DNA of 64,000 bases from Microbispora corallina (GTDB lineage: Bacteria > Actinomycetota > Actinomycetes > Streptosporangiales > Streptosporangiaceae). A program made the translations under genes and the position numbers. The DNA is taken from assembly GCF_016863035.1 (NCBI RefSeq), contig NZ_BOOC01000011.1:287468-351467 (forward strand), read 5' to 3'. This document shows, one piece after another, positions 24,518-33,607 of this stretch; the first letter of the stretch is position 1; the number at the start of each line of letters is the position of its first letter. The notes under the pieces are model-generated. The model ran no database searches and was not told where the DNA came from. It was given only the letters and a program-made list of their open reading frames with translations.

Positions 24518-25588
24518 TCAGGAGCGGCCGGGTTCGACGACGACCTTGAGGCCGCGGCGGGACACGGCGGCGGCGAACGCCTGCTCCGCCCGCGCCAGCG
24601 GGAACCGCTCGGTGACCAGCGAGGACACGTCGATCCGCCCGCTCTCGACGAGACGTGCGGCACGGGGGTAGGTCGCGTTCATCCGGCGGACGAGCGCCAG
24701 CGTGAGCCCCTTCCGCCGGGCCAGGGACGCCGGGAAGGACGTCCGGTCGTCGTCCGGGATGCCGGCGAGCACCACGCGGCCGCCCGGCCGGGCGGCCGCG
24801 AGGGACGTCAGGACCGCGTCGTCGTTGCCCGCAGCCTCGAACGCCACCTCCGCCCCAGGACCGGCGAGTTCCTCCCACGCCTCCGGGGTCGCGTCCCCGG
24901 GTGTGAGCGCGTGGTCGGCGCCGAGCCGGAGGGCGGCCTCCCGGCGATGGGGGAGGGGATCGACCGCGACGACGGTCGAGGCGCCGGCCAGCCGCGCGAG
25001 CTGGACCAGCAGCAGCCCGATCGGCCCGCACCCGACCACGGCCACCGGGGCGCCGAGCTTCACATGCCCGAGGTCGGCCGCGTGCAGCGCCACGCCCAGA
25101 GGTTCCAGCATCGCCCCGTCCGCGTCGGAGAGCGCGTCGGACAGCGGGTGCAGCAGGTCGTCCGGCCACGCCATCAGCTCGCGCAGCGCGCCGTCGAGCG
25201 TCCCGTGCCCGGCGAAACGCACGTCCGGGCAGAGGTTGCCCCAGCCGGTCCGGCAGGTCGCGCAGACGTCGCAGGGGATGGCCGGGTCGACGGCCACCCG
25301 GGTGCCCGCTCGGGGACCGCTCTCGATCACGCCGGCGAACTCGTGTCCCACCACCAGCGGGCGGCGCAGCGTCGCGTCGCCGATCCCGCCCTCGGTGTAC
25401 CAGTGCAGGTCGGATCCGCAGAGCCCGACCGCCGTCACCCGGACCAGGCTCTCCCCGGGACCGGGTACGGGCGCGGGCTCGCGGTGGAGCCGCAGGTCCT
25501 GCACGCCGTGGAGTCGGGCGGCGGTCATCGGCCCGTCGTCCGCGACGCTCGCGAAGACGCCGGCGGGGACGTCGCCAGTGATGCTCAC
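24518..25588 (-). CDS. Zinc-dependent alcohol/polyol dehydrogenase (MDR family)
   Basis: A 356-residue medium-chain dehydrogenase. Catalytic zinc site: AVGLCGSDLHWYTEGG and GHEFAG. Structural zinc cysteines: IPCDVCATCRTGWGNLC. Rossmann motif: VVGCGPIGLLLVQLARLAGAS. The CGSDLHW type is close to sorbitol/threonine dehydrogenases. The oxidised substrate is unknown. GTG at 25588 is chosen because AGGAGG lies four bases upstream; an ATG 20 codons later (25528) lacks a ribosome site and is the alternative. It is the last gene of the minus-strand block before a gene-free gap. Confidence 0.88.
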   Translation of the reverse strand: MSITGDVPAGVFASVADDGPMTAARLHGVQDLRLHREPAPVPGPGESLVRVTAVGLCGSDLHWYTEGGIGDATLRRPLVVGHEFAGVIESGPRAGTRVAVDPAIPCDVCATCRTGWGNLCPDVRFAGHGTLDGALRELMAWPDDLLHPLSDALSDADGAMLEPLGVALHAADLGHVKLGAPVAVVGCGPIGLLLVQLARLAGASTVVAVDPLPHRREAALRLGADHALTPGDATPEAWEELAGPGAEVAFEAAGNDDAVLTSLAAARPGGRVVLAGIPDDDRTSFPASLARRKGLTLALVRRMNATYPRAARLVESGRIDVSSLVTERFPLARAEQAFAAAVSRRGLKVVVEPGRS

Positions 25589-25649
25589 GCAGCCTCCTGT
25601 TCCCTGTCCGATACGCGGCGGAACCCGTTTAGTGTCCAAAAGGCCGGGA

Positions 25650-25978
25650 TTCCGGGCGGTGCGCCCACGATGCTAACCCCGCCAAGATCGGGGCCCGAGG
25701 CAGGGGGGTGGCGGCCTCCCGGCCCGTCGAGCAAGGGATCCCGGCGGCCTGCCGCCTCGGCCCGTGCCTTCCGGGGAGGCCAAGGCGGTGGATCCGCGGC
25801 GAAGCCCCGGCCATCAGGCCAGGTGAATTCGCCGCGAAGGCCGGGCCCTCTGTCCCGAGGGATCCGGGACTGCCTCCCGCTGCCCTGCGAGGGGGCGAGG
25901 CGGCGACTTCACGGGTGAACGCGGCGAAGGCCCGGCCCTCTGCCGAGGGATCCGGGCCTCCGATCGGCGGCGCGACCT
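25650..25978. other. Gene-free region with a degenerate 30-base repeat
   Basis: About 330 bases without a supportable gene. Two imperfect copies of a roughly 30-base element (GAAGGCC-GGCCCTCTG..CGAGGGATCCGGG) lie at about 25838-25870 and 25926-25957. A related AAGGGATCCCGG occurs near 25733. Each copy can fold on itself. Function unknown; it may be termination signals for the converging flanks or a remnant. Confidence 0.5.
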
Positions 25979-26695
25979 CTACGGGCGCGCCTGCTCGGTC
26001 ACCTGGCGTGCCTGGTCGCGGGCCTCCTCGCCGGTGGTCCTGGTGGCGTCCGCGGCTGTCTCCTTGACCTCCTGCACGGCCTCCTTGGCGTCCTGGCCCA
26101 CCTGTCGCGCCGTCTCCTGCACGACCTGCCGGACCGGCTCCACCACGTCGCCCGCGCGCTCCTTCAGCTGCACGGCCGCCCGCTCCTCCGCCGGCGTGCG
26201 GGGGATGAGGGTCGCGGCGAGCAGGCCGGCGCCGAAGGCGATGAGCCCGGCCGCGAGCGGGTTGCCCTGCGTGCCCTGGAGTGCCTGCCGCGGGGCAGAC
26301 CTGACGGTCTCGGCCGCCTGCCGCGTGCCGTGCCGCACGGTGTCCGCGGCCTCCGCGGTCGCGTGCCGCACCGTGTCGGTCGCCTCGGCGGTCGCGTGGC
26401 GGACGGTGCCCGCCGCGTCGGCGGCGGCGTCGCGCACCGTGCCGGCCGCTCCGGTCGCCGCGTCGTGGACCGTCCCGGCCGCGTCGCCCGCCTGCTCCCG
26501 CACTCCCTGGCCCGCGTACGCCGGGGCACCCATCACCTTCTCGCGCATGGTCCGCGCCGCCTCTCGCATCCGATCCGTACGGCGCCGCACGATGCGCGCC
26601 GGGCTTGTCCTGTCGGCCAGCCTGTCGACGTCCGCGGCCAGCTCGGCCCGCGTCGCCGCGATCTCCGCTCTTATCTCTTCTGGGCGCGCGCCCAT
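25979..26695 (-). CDS. DUF3618 protein with LEA-like amphipathic repeats
   Basis: A 238-residue protein starting with the DUF3618 domain (PEEIRAEIAATRAELAADVDRLADRTSPARIVRR). A membrane helix lies near residue 150 (AAGLIAFGAGLLAATLIP). It is flanked by alanine-rich 11-residue-like repeats (AGTVRDAAADAAGTVRHATA, then VRQVVQETARQVGQDAKEAV). The repeats resemble LEA or apolipoprotein-like amphipathic helices that coat membranes. Third gene of a three-gene operon; its ATG lies 25 bases inside the preceding holin-like gene. A membrane-stress role is likely but inferred. Confidence 0.87.
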   Translation of the reverse strand: MGARPEEIRAEIAATRAELAADVDRLADRTSPARIVRRRTDRMREAARTMREKVMGAPAYAGQGVREQAGDAAGTVHDAATGAAGTVRDAAADAAGTVRHATAEATDTVRHATAEAADTVRHGTRQAAETVRSAPRQALQGTQGNPLAAGLIAFGAGLLAATLIPRTPAEERAAVQLKERAGDVVEPVRQVVQETARQVGQDAKEAVQEVKETAADATRTTGEEARDQARQVTEQARP

Positions 26696-27069
26696 CGCAC
26701 GTCCTCCTTCAGGGTCTCGACGGTCTGCTGGGGCACCGGGTCGACCTCTCGAATGCGCTCCCGCCCCTTGGCGAACAGCACGGCGGCGACGACGCCCCAG
26801 ACGGCGGCGACGATCAGCGCCGCCCAGCCGAGGCTCATCCAGGCGCCCAGGCCGAACATCACGGCCAGGGTCGCCAGCAGCGCGGCCATGTACCCGGCGA
26901 AGCCCGCCCCGCCGAGGAGCCCGGCCGCCCTGCCCGCCTTGCCGGCCTCCTCGCGGATCTCCGCCTTGGCCAGTTCCACCTCCTGGCGCAACAGCGTGGA
27001 CAGGTCCTCGCCGATCTCCCCGACGAGCTTCCCGAGCGAGGGCTCAGGATCCTGGGCGGGGTGGCTCAC
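26671..27069 (-). CDS. Phage holin family protein (actinobacterial Holin-X, DUF1469)
   Basis: A 132-residue membrane protein. An N-terminal amphipathic helix carries the family signature SLGKLVGEIGEDLSTLLRQEVELAKAEI. Two hydrophobic helices follow (AGYMAALLATLAVMFGLGAWM and LIVAAVWGVVAAVLFA) and then a charged tail KEDVRW. Despite the name these are chromosomal membrane proteins usually next to DUF3618 genes, as here. ATGA overlap with the upstream gene. No phage genes are nearby. Confidence 0.9.
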   Translation of the reverse strand: MSHPAQDPEPSLGKLVGEIGEDLSTLLRQEVELAKAEIREEAGKAGRAAGLLGGAGFAGYMAALLATLAVMFGLGAWMSLGWAALIVAAVWGVVAAVLFAKGRERIREVDPVPQQTVETLKEDVRWARAQKR

Positions 27070-28070
27070 CGCAGGTCACCTCCCGTCCCCGGAGTGCGGT
27101 CGTCGCGGTCGTCCTCGAACCCCGCCTCGTCCTCCGAGCGTCCCGCGGTGGCGCCGGTGGTGCCCGTTCCGTACGAGCCGGCGGCCGCGCCATAGGGCGC
27201 CGTCCCCGTCGTGCCGGTCGTGCCGGTCGTGGGGGCCGATCCGTAACCGGCCGTCCCCGGGCCCGATCCGTAACCGGTCGTCCCGGTGCCCGTCGTGCCG
27301 GTGCCCGCCGTGCCGGTGCCGGTCGTCGTCCCGGCGGCGGTCTCGAACTCGGTGCCGTACCCGGATCCGCCCGGGCTCGTCACGCCGCCTGCCGCGGAGC
27401 CCGGCGCGGCCTCGTAGCCGCCTCCGGTCCTCGACCGGGTGTCGTACGGAGTGTCGTACGGGGCCTCGTAGGTCTCCGGCCTGGACGTGTACTCCGGAGT
27501 GCCGGTGCCGTAGGTGGCACCGCCCGGCCCGCGGCCGCCATATCCGCCGGCCTGGCCGCCTCCGTACGCCCGAGAGCCGTCGCCGGTCGCACCCGCGGCG
27601 TCGTCGGCGCCGGAGACGGCCTTGGCGGCCCGCCCGACGAGGAAGCCCGCGGCCAGCGCGCCCGCCAGGAACAGGCCGGGCCGGCGGCGGGCGAACGCCT
27701 GCACGTCGCGGACGACGCCGTTCAGCCCCTCGGTCTCCAGATAGTCGGCGACCCGGGTGCCCCGGTCCGCCACCTGCTGCACCACGCCGTGGACGGGGGA
27801 GTCGGGCTTGACGCCGTCGCCCACCGCGGACAGCTCGTCGCTCCACTGCCGGACGGCGTCGGCCGCCCGCCTGCTCTGCTGCTGCGCCTGCTCGGCCGTA
27901 CGGCGACGAAGCTGGTGGGCGAGCCGGCGCGTCTGGTCGCCGGCCTCGCGGGCCACCAGGCGGGCCTGGTCCCTCGCGGTCTCGGCCACCTCGCCCGCGG
28001 CGGCCCTGGCCTGCTGCGCCGTCCCCTGGGGCCCGGTGGAGGGCCTGGTCTCGGGATGGATGTCGCTCAC
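27066..28070 (-). CDS. LEA-like membrane-associated protein with Gly/Thr-rich tail
   Basis: A 334-residue protein. Residues about 15-130 are long charged amphipathic helices (AQQARAAAGEVAETARDQAR, HQLRRRTAEQAQQQSRRAAD). A membrane segment lies near 135-150 (GLFLAGALAAGFLVGRAAKA). The last 180 residues are low complexity, rich in G/T/Y/S (GTGTTGYGSG type). The GTG start at 28070 has GGGAGG six bases upstream. First gene of the operon with the holin-X and DUF3618 genes, preceded by a SigB/SigF-like promoter. Probably an envelope-stress protein; molecular role unknown. Confidence 0.78.
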   Translation of the reverse strand: MSDIHPETRPSTGPQGTAQQARAAAGEVAETARDQARLVAREAGDQTRRLAHQLRRRTAEQAQQQSRRAADAVRQWSDELSAVGDGVKPDSPVHGVVQQVADRGTRVADYLETEGLNGVVRDVQAFARRRPGLFLAGALAAGFLVGRAAKAVSGADDAAGATGDGSRAYGGGQAGGYGGRGPGGATYGTGTPEYTSRPETYEAPYDTPYDTRSRTGGGYEAAPGSAAGGVTSPGGSGYGTEFETAAGTTTGTGTAGTGTTGTGTTGYGSGPGTAGYGSAPTTGTTGTTGTAPYGAAAGSYGTGTTGATAGRSEDEAGFEDDRDDRTPGTGGDLR

Positions 28071-28111
28071 TGGGTGCCTCCCTTGGGTCGTGTCCGTCCC
28101 TGGGCGGCGGC

Positions 28112-28135
28112 TACCCCGGATGTCCAGCAGGACAC
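28112..28135 (-). promoter_or_regulatory. SigB/SigF-like promoter of the LEA-like/holin-X/DUF3618 operon
   Basis: On the minus strand GTGT (28135-28132), a 15-base spacer and GGGTA (28116-28112). One mismatch in the -35. It lies 41 bases before the GTG start. Confidence 0.58.
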
Positions 28136-28270
28136 GAGGAATAGCAAAAAGGGTTAAAAATGCGTATCCACTTCGCAAATCGATCGTAAAGCGGGCCAGC
28201 CGGGCGCGGTGACGGCGGTCCGTCGTGCGGAAGCCCAGGTCCGTTGCCCTTGGGGCTCCTGAGCCACAAG

Positions 28271-28286
28271 TGGAGAGCGCTCTCCA
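28271..28286. promoter_or_regulatory. LacI-type operator O1 (upstream site)
   Basis: Perfect 16-base palindrome TGGAGAGCGCTCTCCA. It shares its 14-base core with four other sites in the sugar locus and lies about 205 bases upstream of the promoter-proximal operator at 28477. That spacing allows looping, or it may serve a leftward promoter. Confidence 0.82.
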
Positions 28287-28437
28287 TGGAGGAGCGATCG
28301 CGCAGTGGAAGGGGTGTCACGGCCTGCCGCACAACACGGTCGAAATCCTCCGTTTACCATCGGGTAACAGCTGGGTCTCGGGGACATCTCAACCTTGGCC
28401 TGCGGGCCCGTTCCGGCCCGGCGGAGGCCGTCAGCCC

Positions 28438-28490
28438 TTGACAGTGCCTCGCCTGCCGCGACACGCTTCCCACAGTGGAGAGCGCTCTCC
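28438..28490 (+). promoter_or_regulatory. Promoter and operator O2 of the sugar importer operon
   Basis: TTGACA (28438-28443), an 18-base spacer and CACGCT (28462-28467). The palindrome GGAGAGCGCTCTCC (28477-28490) begins nine bases after the -10 and so covers the transcription start. The same layout recurs at 37413 and 38566. A LacI-type repressor bound here should block initiation. Confidence 0.75.
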
Positions 28491-28496
28491 CGCTTT

Positions 28497-28519
28497 CCCC
28501 GCCGCCATGGGCGGCGGGG
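28497..28519 (+). promoter_or_regulatory. Leader hairpin of the importer transcript
   Basis: A perfect 10-base stem CCCCGCCGCC/GGCGGCGGGG with an ATG loop, immediately downstream of operator O2. It could be a transcript-protecting 5' structure or an early pause. No T-tract follows. Confidence 0.55.
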
Positions 28520-28545
28520 GACAAGGTTCGCAGTGAGGAGAGGTC

Positions 28546-28860
28546 GTGCTTCCGTCCCGCAACCTCGGTGTGACGGCACCGGGTGGAGCAGGCCGCGGTG
28601 GACCTGGCCGGCGCCGGCCGGATCCCGCCTGCCCCGGGCCCGCGTCGGCGGGACCCGTCCATCCGGGGCCCGTCCGCGCGACAACCGCTCGTCAGGGTGC
28701 CGTCCACACGGAACCCGTGTCTCCGGTGTCCGCCCATCCGGCGTCGTCCGCCTCCGGGGTGTCCGTGCACCCGGGCCCGGGCACGCCTCGCCGCCGTCCC
28801 GCGACACACCCCCCGACCCCGCTGCCGCCGCAGTCGGCGGCGCCTGTCCGCTACCAGTGA
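28546..28860 (+). CDS. Possible proline-rich leader protein
   Basis: A 104-codon frame starting at a GTG seven bases after GAGGAGAGG and ending nine bases before the GTG of the solute-binding protein. The product is low complexity and rich in P, G, A, R and S (PVHPGPV, PVSPVSAHPASSAS), built on a degenerate 24-30 base repeat (CCGTCCAYMCGG). I recognise no domain. The good ribosome site and position favour translation, but composition could equally reflect noncoding repeat sequence between promoter and gene. Confidence 0.35.
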   Translation: MLPSRNLGVTAPGGAGRGGPGRRRPDPACPGPASAGPVHPGPVRATTARQGAVHTEPVSPVSAHPASSASGVSVHPGPGTPRRRPATHPPTPLPPQSAAPVRYQ

Positions 28861-28869
28861 GGAACAACC

Positions 28870-30186
28870 GTGCGCATTCGCAAGCCGTACCTTCTCGCCG
28901 CCGCCGGGGCGCTGGTCCTCGCCGCCTCGGCCTGCGGTGGCGACAACTCGTCCAAGGGCGGAGGATCCACCGGCGCCGCCGAGCAGACGATCACCTACTG
29001 GGCCTCCAACCAGGGAACGAGCCTGGAGAACGACAAAGAGGTCCTGAAGCCGGAGCTCGACCGGTTCACCAAGGAGACCGGCATCAAGGTCAACCTCGAG
29101 GTCGTGCCCTGGTCCGACCTGCTGAACCGCATCCTCGCGGCGACCACCTCCGGTAAGGGCCCGGATGTCGTGAACATCGGCAACACCTGGTCGGCCTCGC
29201 TGCAGGCGACCGGCGCCTTCGTCCCGTTCGACGACAACCAGCTGGCCGCGCTCGGCGGCAAGGACCGCTTCCTCGGGCCGAGCCTCGCGGCGACCGGCGC
29301 CCCCGGGCAGCCCCCGACGGCCGTGCCGATCTACGGCATGACGTACGGCCTCTTCTACAACAAGAAGATGTTCAAGGAGGCCGGCATCGACAAGCCGCCG
29401 GCGACCTGGGACGAGCTGATCGCGGACGGCAAGAAGCTGACCAAGGACGGCAAGTGGGGCCTGGCGGTCGAGGGCGCCAGCGTCAGCGAGAACTCCCACC
29501 ACGCGTTCATCTTCGGCCAGCAGCACGGCGCCGACCTGTTCGACAGCGCGGGGAAGGCGCACTTCGACTCCCCGCAGGAGGTCGCGGCGATCAAGCAGTA
29601 CCTCGACCTGATGGCCGACGCGAAGATCGTCAACCCGAGCAACGCGGAGTACGCCAACGGCACCGAGGCCGTGCAGGACTTCGTGTCCGGCAAGGCCGGC
29701 ATGCTCATGTGGCAGTCGATCGCCACACAGCTGAAGCAGGCCGGGTGGACCGAGGACGACTACGGCCTCGCCCCGATCCCGCTGCCGGACGCCTCGTCCG
29801 GCGGCAAGCAGGTCAACGCGATGGTCGCCGGCATCAACCTCGCCGTGTTCAAGTCGGCCAAGAACCAGGACGGCGCGCTCAAGTTCGTCAAGTTCATGAC
29901 CTCGAAGGAGACCGAGCAGAACCTCAACAAGGCGTACGGGTCGCTGCCGACGGTCAAGGACGCGTACGACGACCCCGCGTTCAGCTCCGAAACGATCAAG
30001 ACCTTCCAGCAGATCCTGGGCACCACGGCGGCGCCGCTGCCCCAGGTCGCCCAGGAGAGCCAGTTCGAGACGCTGGTCGGCAACGCGATGAACCAGATGT
30101 TCGCGGACGCCGCGAGCGGCAAGCCGATCACCGAGGACTACGTGAAGGGCAAGCTCACCGAGGCCAACCAGCAGATGGGCGGCTGA
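28870..30186 (+). CDS. Sugar ABC transporter solute-binding lipoprotein (CUT1)
   Basis: A 438-residue family 1 extracellular solute-binding protein. Residues 1-23 are a lipoprotein signal ending in LAASAC. The mature part has the MalE-like pattern ITYWASNQG, GKGPDVVNIGNTW, YGLFYNKKMFKEAGI with PPATWDELIADGKKL, and FVSGKAGMLMWQS. GTG start with GAGGAAC upstream. It is followed by two permeases and a GH1 beta-glucosidase, so a beta-glucoside or cellodextrin-type sugar is the likely ligand. Transcription should be LacI-controlled through O2. Confidence 0.93.
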   Translation: MRIRKPYLLAAAGALVLAASACGGDNSSKGGGSTGAAEQTITYWASNQGTSLENDKEVLKPELDRFTKETGIKVNLEVVPWSDLLNRILAATTSGKGPDVVNIGNTWSASLQATGAFVPFDDNQLAALGGKDRFLGPSLAATGAPGQPPTAVPIYGMTYGLFYNKKMFKEAGIDKPPATWDELIADGKKLTKDGKWGLAVEGASVSENSHHAFIFGQQHGADLFDSAGKAHFDSPQEVAAIKQYLDLMADAKIVNPSNAEYANGTEAVQDFVSGKAGMLMWQSIATQLKQAGWTEDDYGLAPIPLPDASSGGKQVNAMVAGINLAVFKSAKNQDGALKFVKFMTSKETEQNLNKAYGSLPTVKDAYDDPAFSSETIKTFQQILGTTAAPLPQVAQESQFETLVGNAMNQMFADAASGKPITEDYVKGKLTEANQQMGG

Positions 30187-30203
30187 TCCCACCCGCCTTC
30201 CCC

Positions 30204-30236
30204 GGTGCCGGGCGGTGCGACCGACCGCCCGGCACC
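30204..30236 (+). promoter_or_regulatory. Intercistronic hairpin between binding protein and permease genes
   Basis: A perfect 13-base stem GGTGCCGGGCGGT/ACCGCCCGGCACC with a 7-base loop, 17 bases after the stop. Such structures behind binding-protein genes usually cause partial termination or stabilise the upstream message, giving excess binding protein over permease. Confidence 0.75.
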
Positions 30237-30266
30237 CCTGTTTGACCAGCGATCGAGAGGACGTCC

Positions 30267-31277
30267 ATGGTCGTGTCCACCACGTCCCGGCCCGGCGGGG
30301 GACGGGAACAGGGGGCCCGCGGAGGGGCCCCGCCGTCCGCCGGAGGCCGGCGGCGGAACGGCCTCCTGCCGGTGCGGCTGCGCCGCCTCGGCCTGCCGTA
30401 CCTGCTGATCCTTCCCGCACTGCTGCTGGAGCTCCTGGTCCACCTGGTGCCGATGGTCATCGGGATCGGCATGAGCTTCCTCCAGCTCACCCAGTTCTTC
30501 CTGCGGAACTGGTCGGCGGCGCCGTTCGCCGGGCTGTCGAACTACCGGGTCGCGGTGGACGTCAACTCGGCCGTCGGGCGGTCGCTGTTCCACTCGTTCC
30601 TGGTGACGATCGCCTTCACCCTGATCACGGTCGCGCTGGCGTGGCTGCTCGGCATCGCGGGCGCCGTGCTCATGCAGGGCTCGTTCCGCGGCCGCGGCGT
30701 GCTGCGCGCGCTGTTCCTCGTGCCGTACGCGCTGCCCGTGTACGCCGGCGTGATCACCTGGAGCTTCCTCCTCCAGCGGGACTCCGGCCTGGTGAACCAC
30801 GTCCTGGTGGACCAGCTCCACCTGTTCGGCGAGCGGCCGTTCTGGCTGATCGGGGAGAACAGCTTCATCTCGGTCGTGGTCGTGTCCGTGTGGCGGTGGT
30901 GGCCGTTCGCGTTCCTCGTGCTGATGGCCGGGCTGCAGAACATCCCGTCCGACCTGTACGAGGCGTCGGCCATCGACGGCGCCGGATGGGGGCGGCAGCT
31001 GCGCTCGGTCACCCTGCCGCTGCTCCGCCCGGTCAACCAGGTGCTGGTCCTGGTGCTGTTCCTGTGGACGTTCAACGACTTCAACACGCCGTACGTGCTG
31101 TTCGGGAAGACGGCGCCGCGGGACGCGGACCTGATCTCGGTGCACATCTACCAGAGCTCGTTCGTCACCTGGAACTTCGGCTCGGGCTCGGCCATGTCGG
31201 TGCTGCTCCTGCTGTTCCTGCTGCTGGTCACGGCCGTGTACCTTGTGATCACCTCGCGGAGGAGGAGCGATGCGTGA
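30267..31277 (+). CDS. Sugar ABC transporter permease (MalF-like)
   Basis: A 336-residue inner-membrane permease with a polar 30-residue N terminus and six helices. The EAA loop, which contacts the ATPase, is DLYEASAIDGAGWGRQLRSVTLPLLRP in type; LPYLLILPALLLELLVHLVP begins the first helix. ATG at 30267 with GAGAGGACG upstream. Its stop lies eight bases inside the next permease gene. No ATPase gene is in the locus, as in streptomycete sugar importers that share one multi-use ATPase such as MsiK. Confidence 0.92.
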   Translation: MVVSTTSRPGGGREQGARGGAPPSAGGRRRNGLLPVRLRRLGLPYLLILPALLLELLVHLVPMVIGIGMSFLQLTQFFLRNWSAAPFAGLSNYRVAVDVNSAVGRSLFHSFLVTIAFTLITVALAWLLGIAGAVLMQGSFRGRGVLRALFLVPYALPVYAGVITWSFLLQRDSGLVNHVLVDQLHLFGERPFWLIGENSFISVVVVSVWRWWPFAFLVLMAGLQNIPSDLYEASAIDGAGWGRQLRSVTLPLLRPVNQVLVLVLFLWTFNDFNTPYVLFGKTAPRDADLISVHIYQSSFVTWNFGSGSAMSVLLLLFLLLVTAVYLVITSRRRSDA

Positions 31278-32109
31278 GCCCCGCTGGCTGCCGTGGGCGC
31301 GCTGGGTGGGCCTCGGCCTGCTGACCCTGTTCACGGTGACGCCGCTGTACGTCATGGCGACCACGGCCATCAAGCCGCTCCAGGACGTGCAGGGCGACTT
31401 CAACTGGATCCCGACCAGGATCAGCCTGGCGCCGTTCGCCGACATGTGGAGCACGGTGCCGCTGGCGAAGTACTTCGGCAACAGCCTGGTGGTGTCGTCG
31501 GTGGCCGCGCTCATCTCGGTGACGGTCGCGGTGTTCGCGGCGTACGCGATCAGCCGTTTCCGCTTCCCGGGCCGCAGGGTCTTCTCGATCACCGTGCTGT
31601 CGACGCAGATGTTCCCCGGCATCCTGTTCCTGCTGCCGCTGTTCATGATCTACGTGAACCTCGGCACCGCCATCGGGGTCGAGCTGTACGCCAGCCGCCT
31701 CGGCCTGATCATCACGTACCTGACGTTCTCGCTGCCGTTCTCGATCTGGATGCTGGTCGGGTACTTCGACTCCATCCCCACGGCGCTGGACGAGGCCGCC
31801 CAGGTCGACGGGAGCGGCCCGATCGGGGCGCTGCTGCGGGTCGTCATCCCCGCCGCGATCCCCGGCATCGTCGCCGTCGCCATCTACGCGTTCATGACGG
31901 CCTGGGGCGAGGTGCTGTTCGCCTCCGTCATGACCGACGAGAACAGCCGCACGCTCGCCGTCGGCCTGCAGGGCTACGCCACCGAGAACGACGTCTACTG
32001 GAACCAGATCATGGCCGCCTCGCTCGTGGTCAGCGTCCCCGTCGTGGCCGGCTTCCTGCTGCTCCAGCGATACCTTGTCCAGGGCCTCACAGCGGGCGCG
32101 GTGAAGTGA
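31270..32109 (+). CDS. Carbohydrate ABC transporter permease (MalG-like)
   Basis: A 279-residue permease with six helices; [12 protein letters not shown] begins the core fold and [26 protein letters not shown] is the EAA loop. The short C terminus [18 protein letters not shown] matches MalG proteins. ATG with GGAGGAG four bases upstream, inside the end of the MalF-like gene, so the two are coupled. It pairs with that subunit to form the importer pore. Confidence 0.92.
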   Translation: MREPRWLPWARWVGLGLLTLFTVTPLYVMATTAIKPLQDVQGDFNWIPTRISLAPFADMWSTVPLAKYFGNSLVVSSVAALISVTVAVFAAYAISRFRFPGRRVFSITVLSTQMFPGILFLLPLFMIYVNLGTAIGVELYASRLGLIITYLTFSLPFSIWMLVGYFDSIPTALDEAAQVDGSGPIGALLRVVIPAAIPGIVAVAIYAFMTAWGEVLFASVMTDENSRTLAVGLQGYATENDVYWNQIMAASLVVSVPVVAGFLLLQRYLVQGLTAGAVK

Positions 32110-32192
32110 CCCGCGGAGCCCGAGCGACCGGAGCCCCCGACGACCCGGACACCCCGACCTCTCCCTCACCCCACCGTAAGGAGAACACACGA

Positions 32193-33563
<1,371 letters not shown>

Positions 33564-33572
33564 CCCGGCGAC

Positions 33573-33607
33573 CTCGTGGTCCGTCAGGCCGACTGGCGGA
33601 CCACGAG
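33573..33607. terminator. Bidirectional terminator between the GH1 and LacI genes
   Basis: An 11-base perfect stem CTCGTGGTCCG/CGGACCACGAG with a 13-base loop, starting ten bases after the GH1 stop and reaching into the last codons of the convergent LacI gene. Confidence 0.7.

Noticed and set aside
26671..27069. Prophage indicated by a holin
   Set aside because: Holin-X proteins are chromosomal in actinobacteria and no other phage gene is present.
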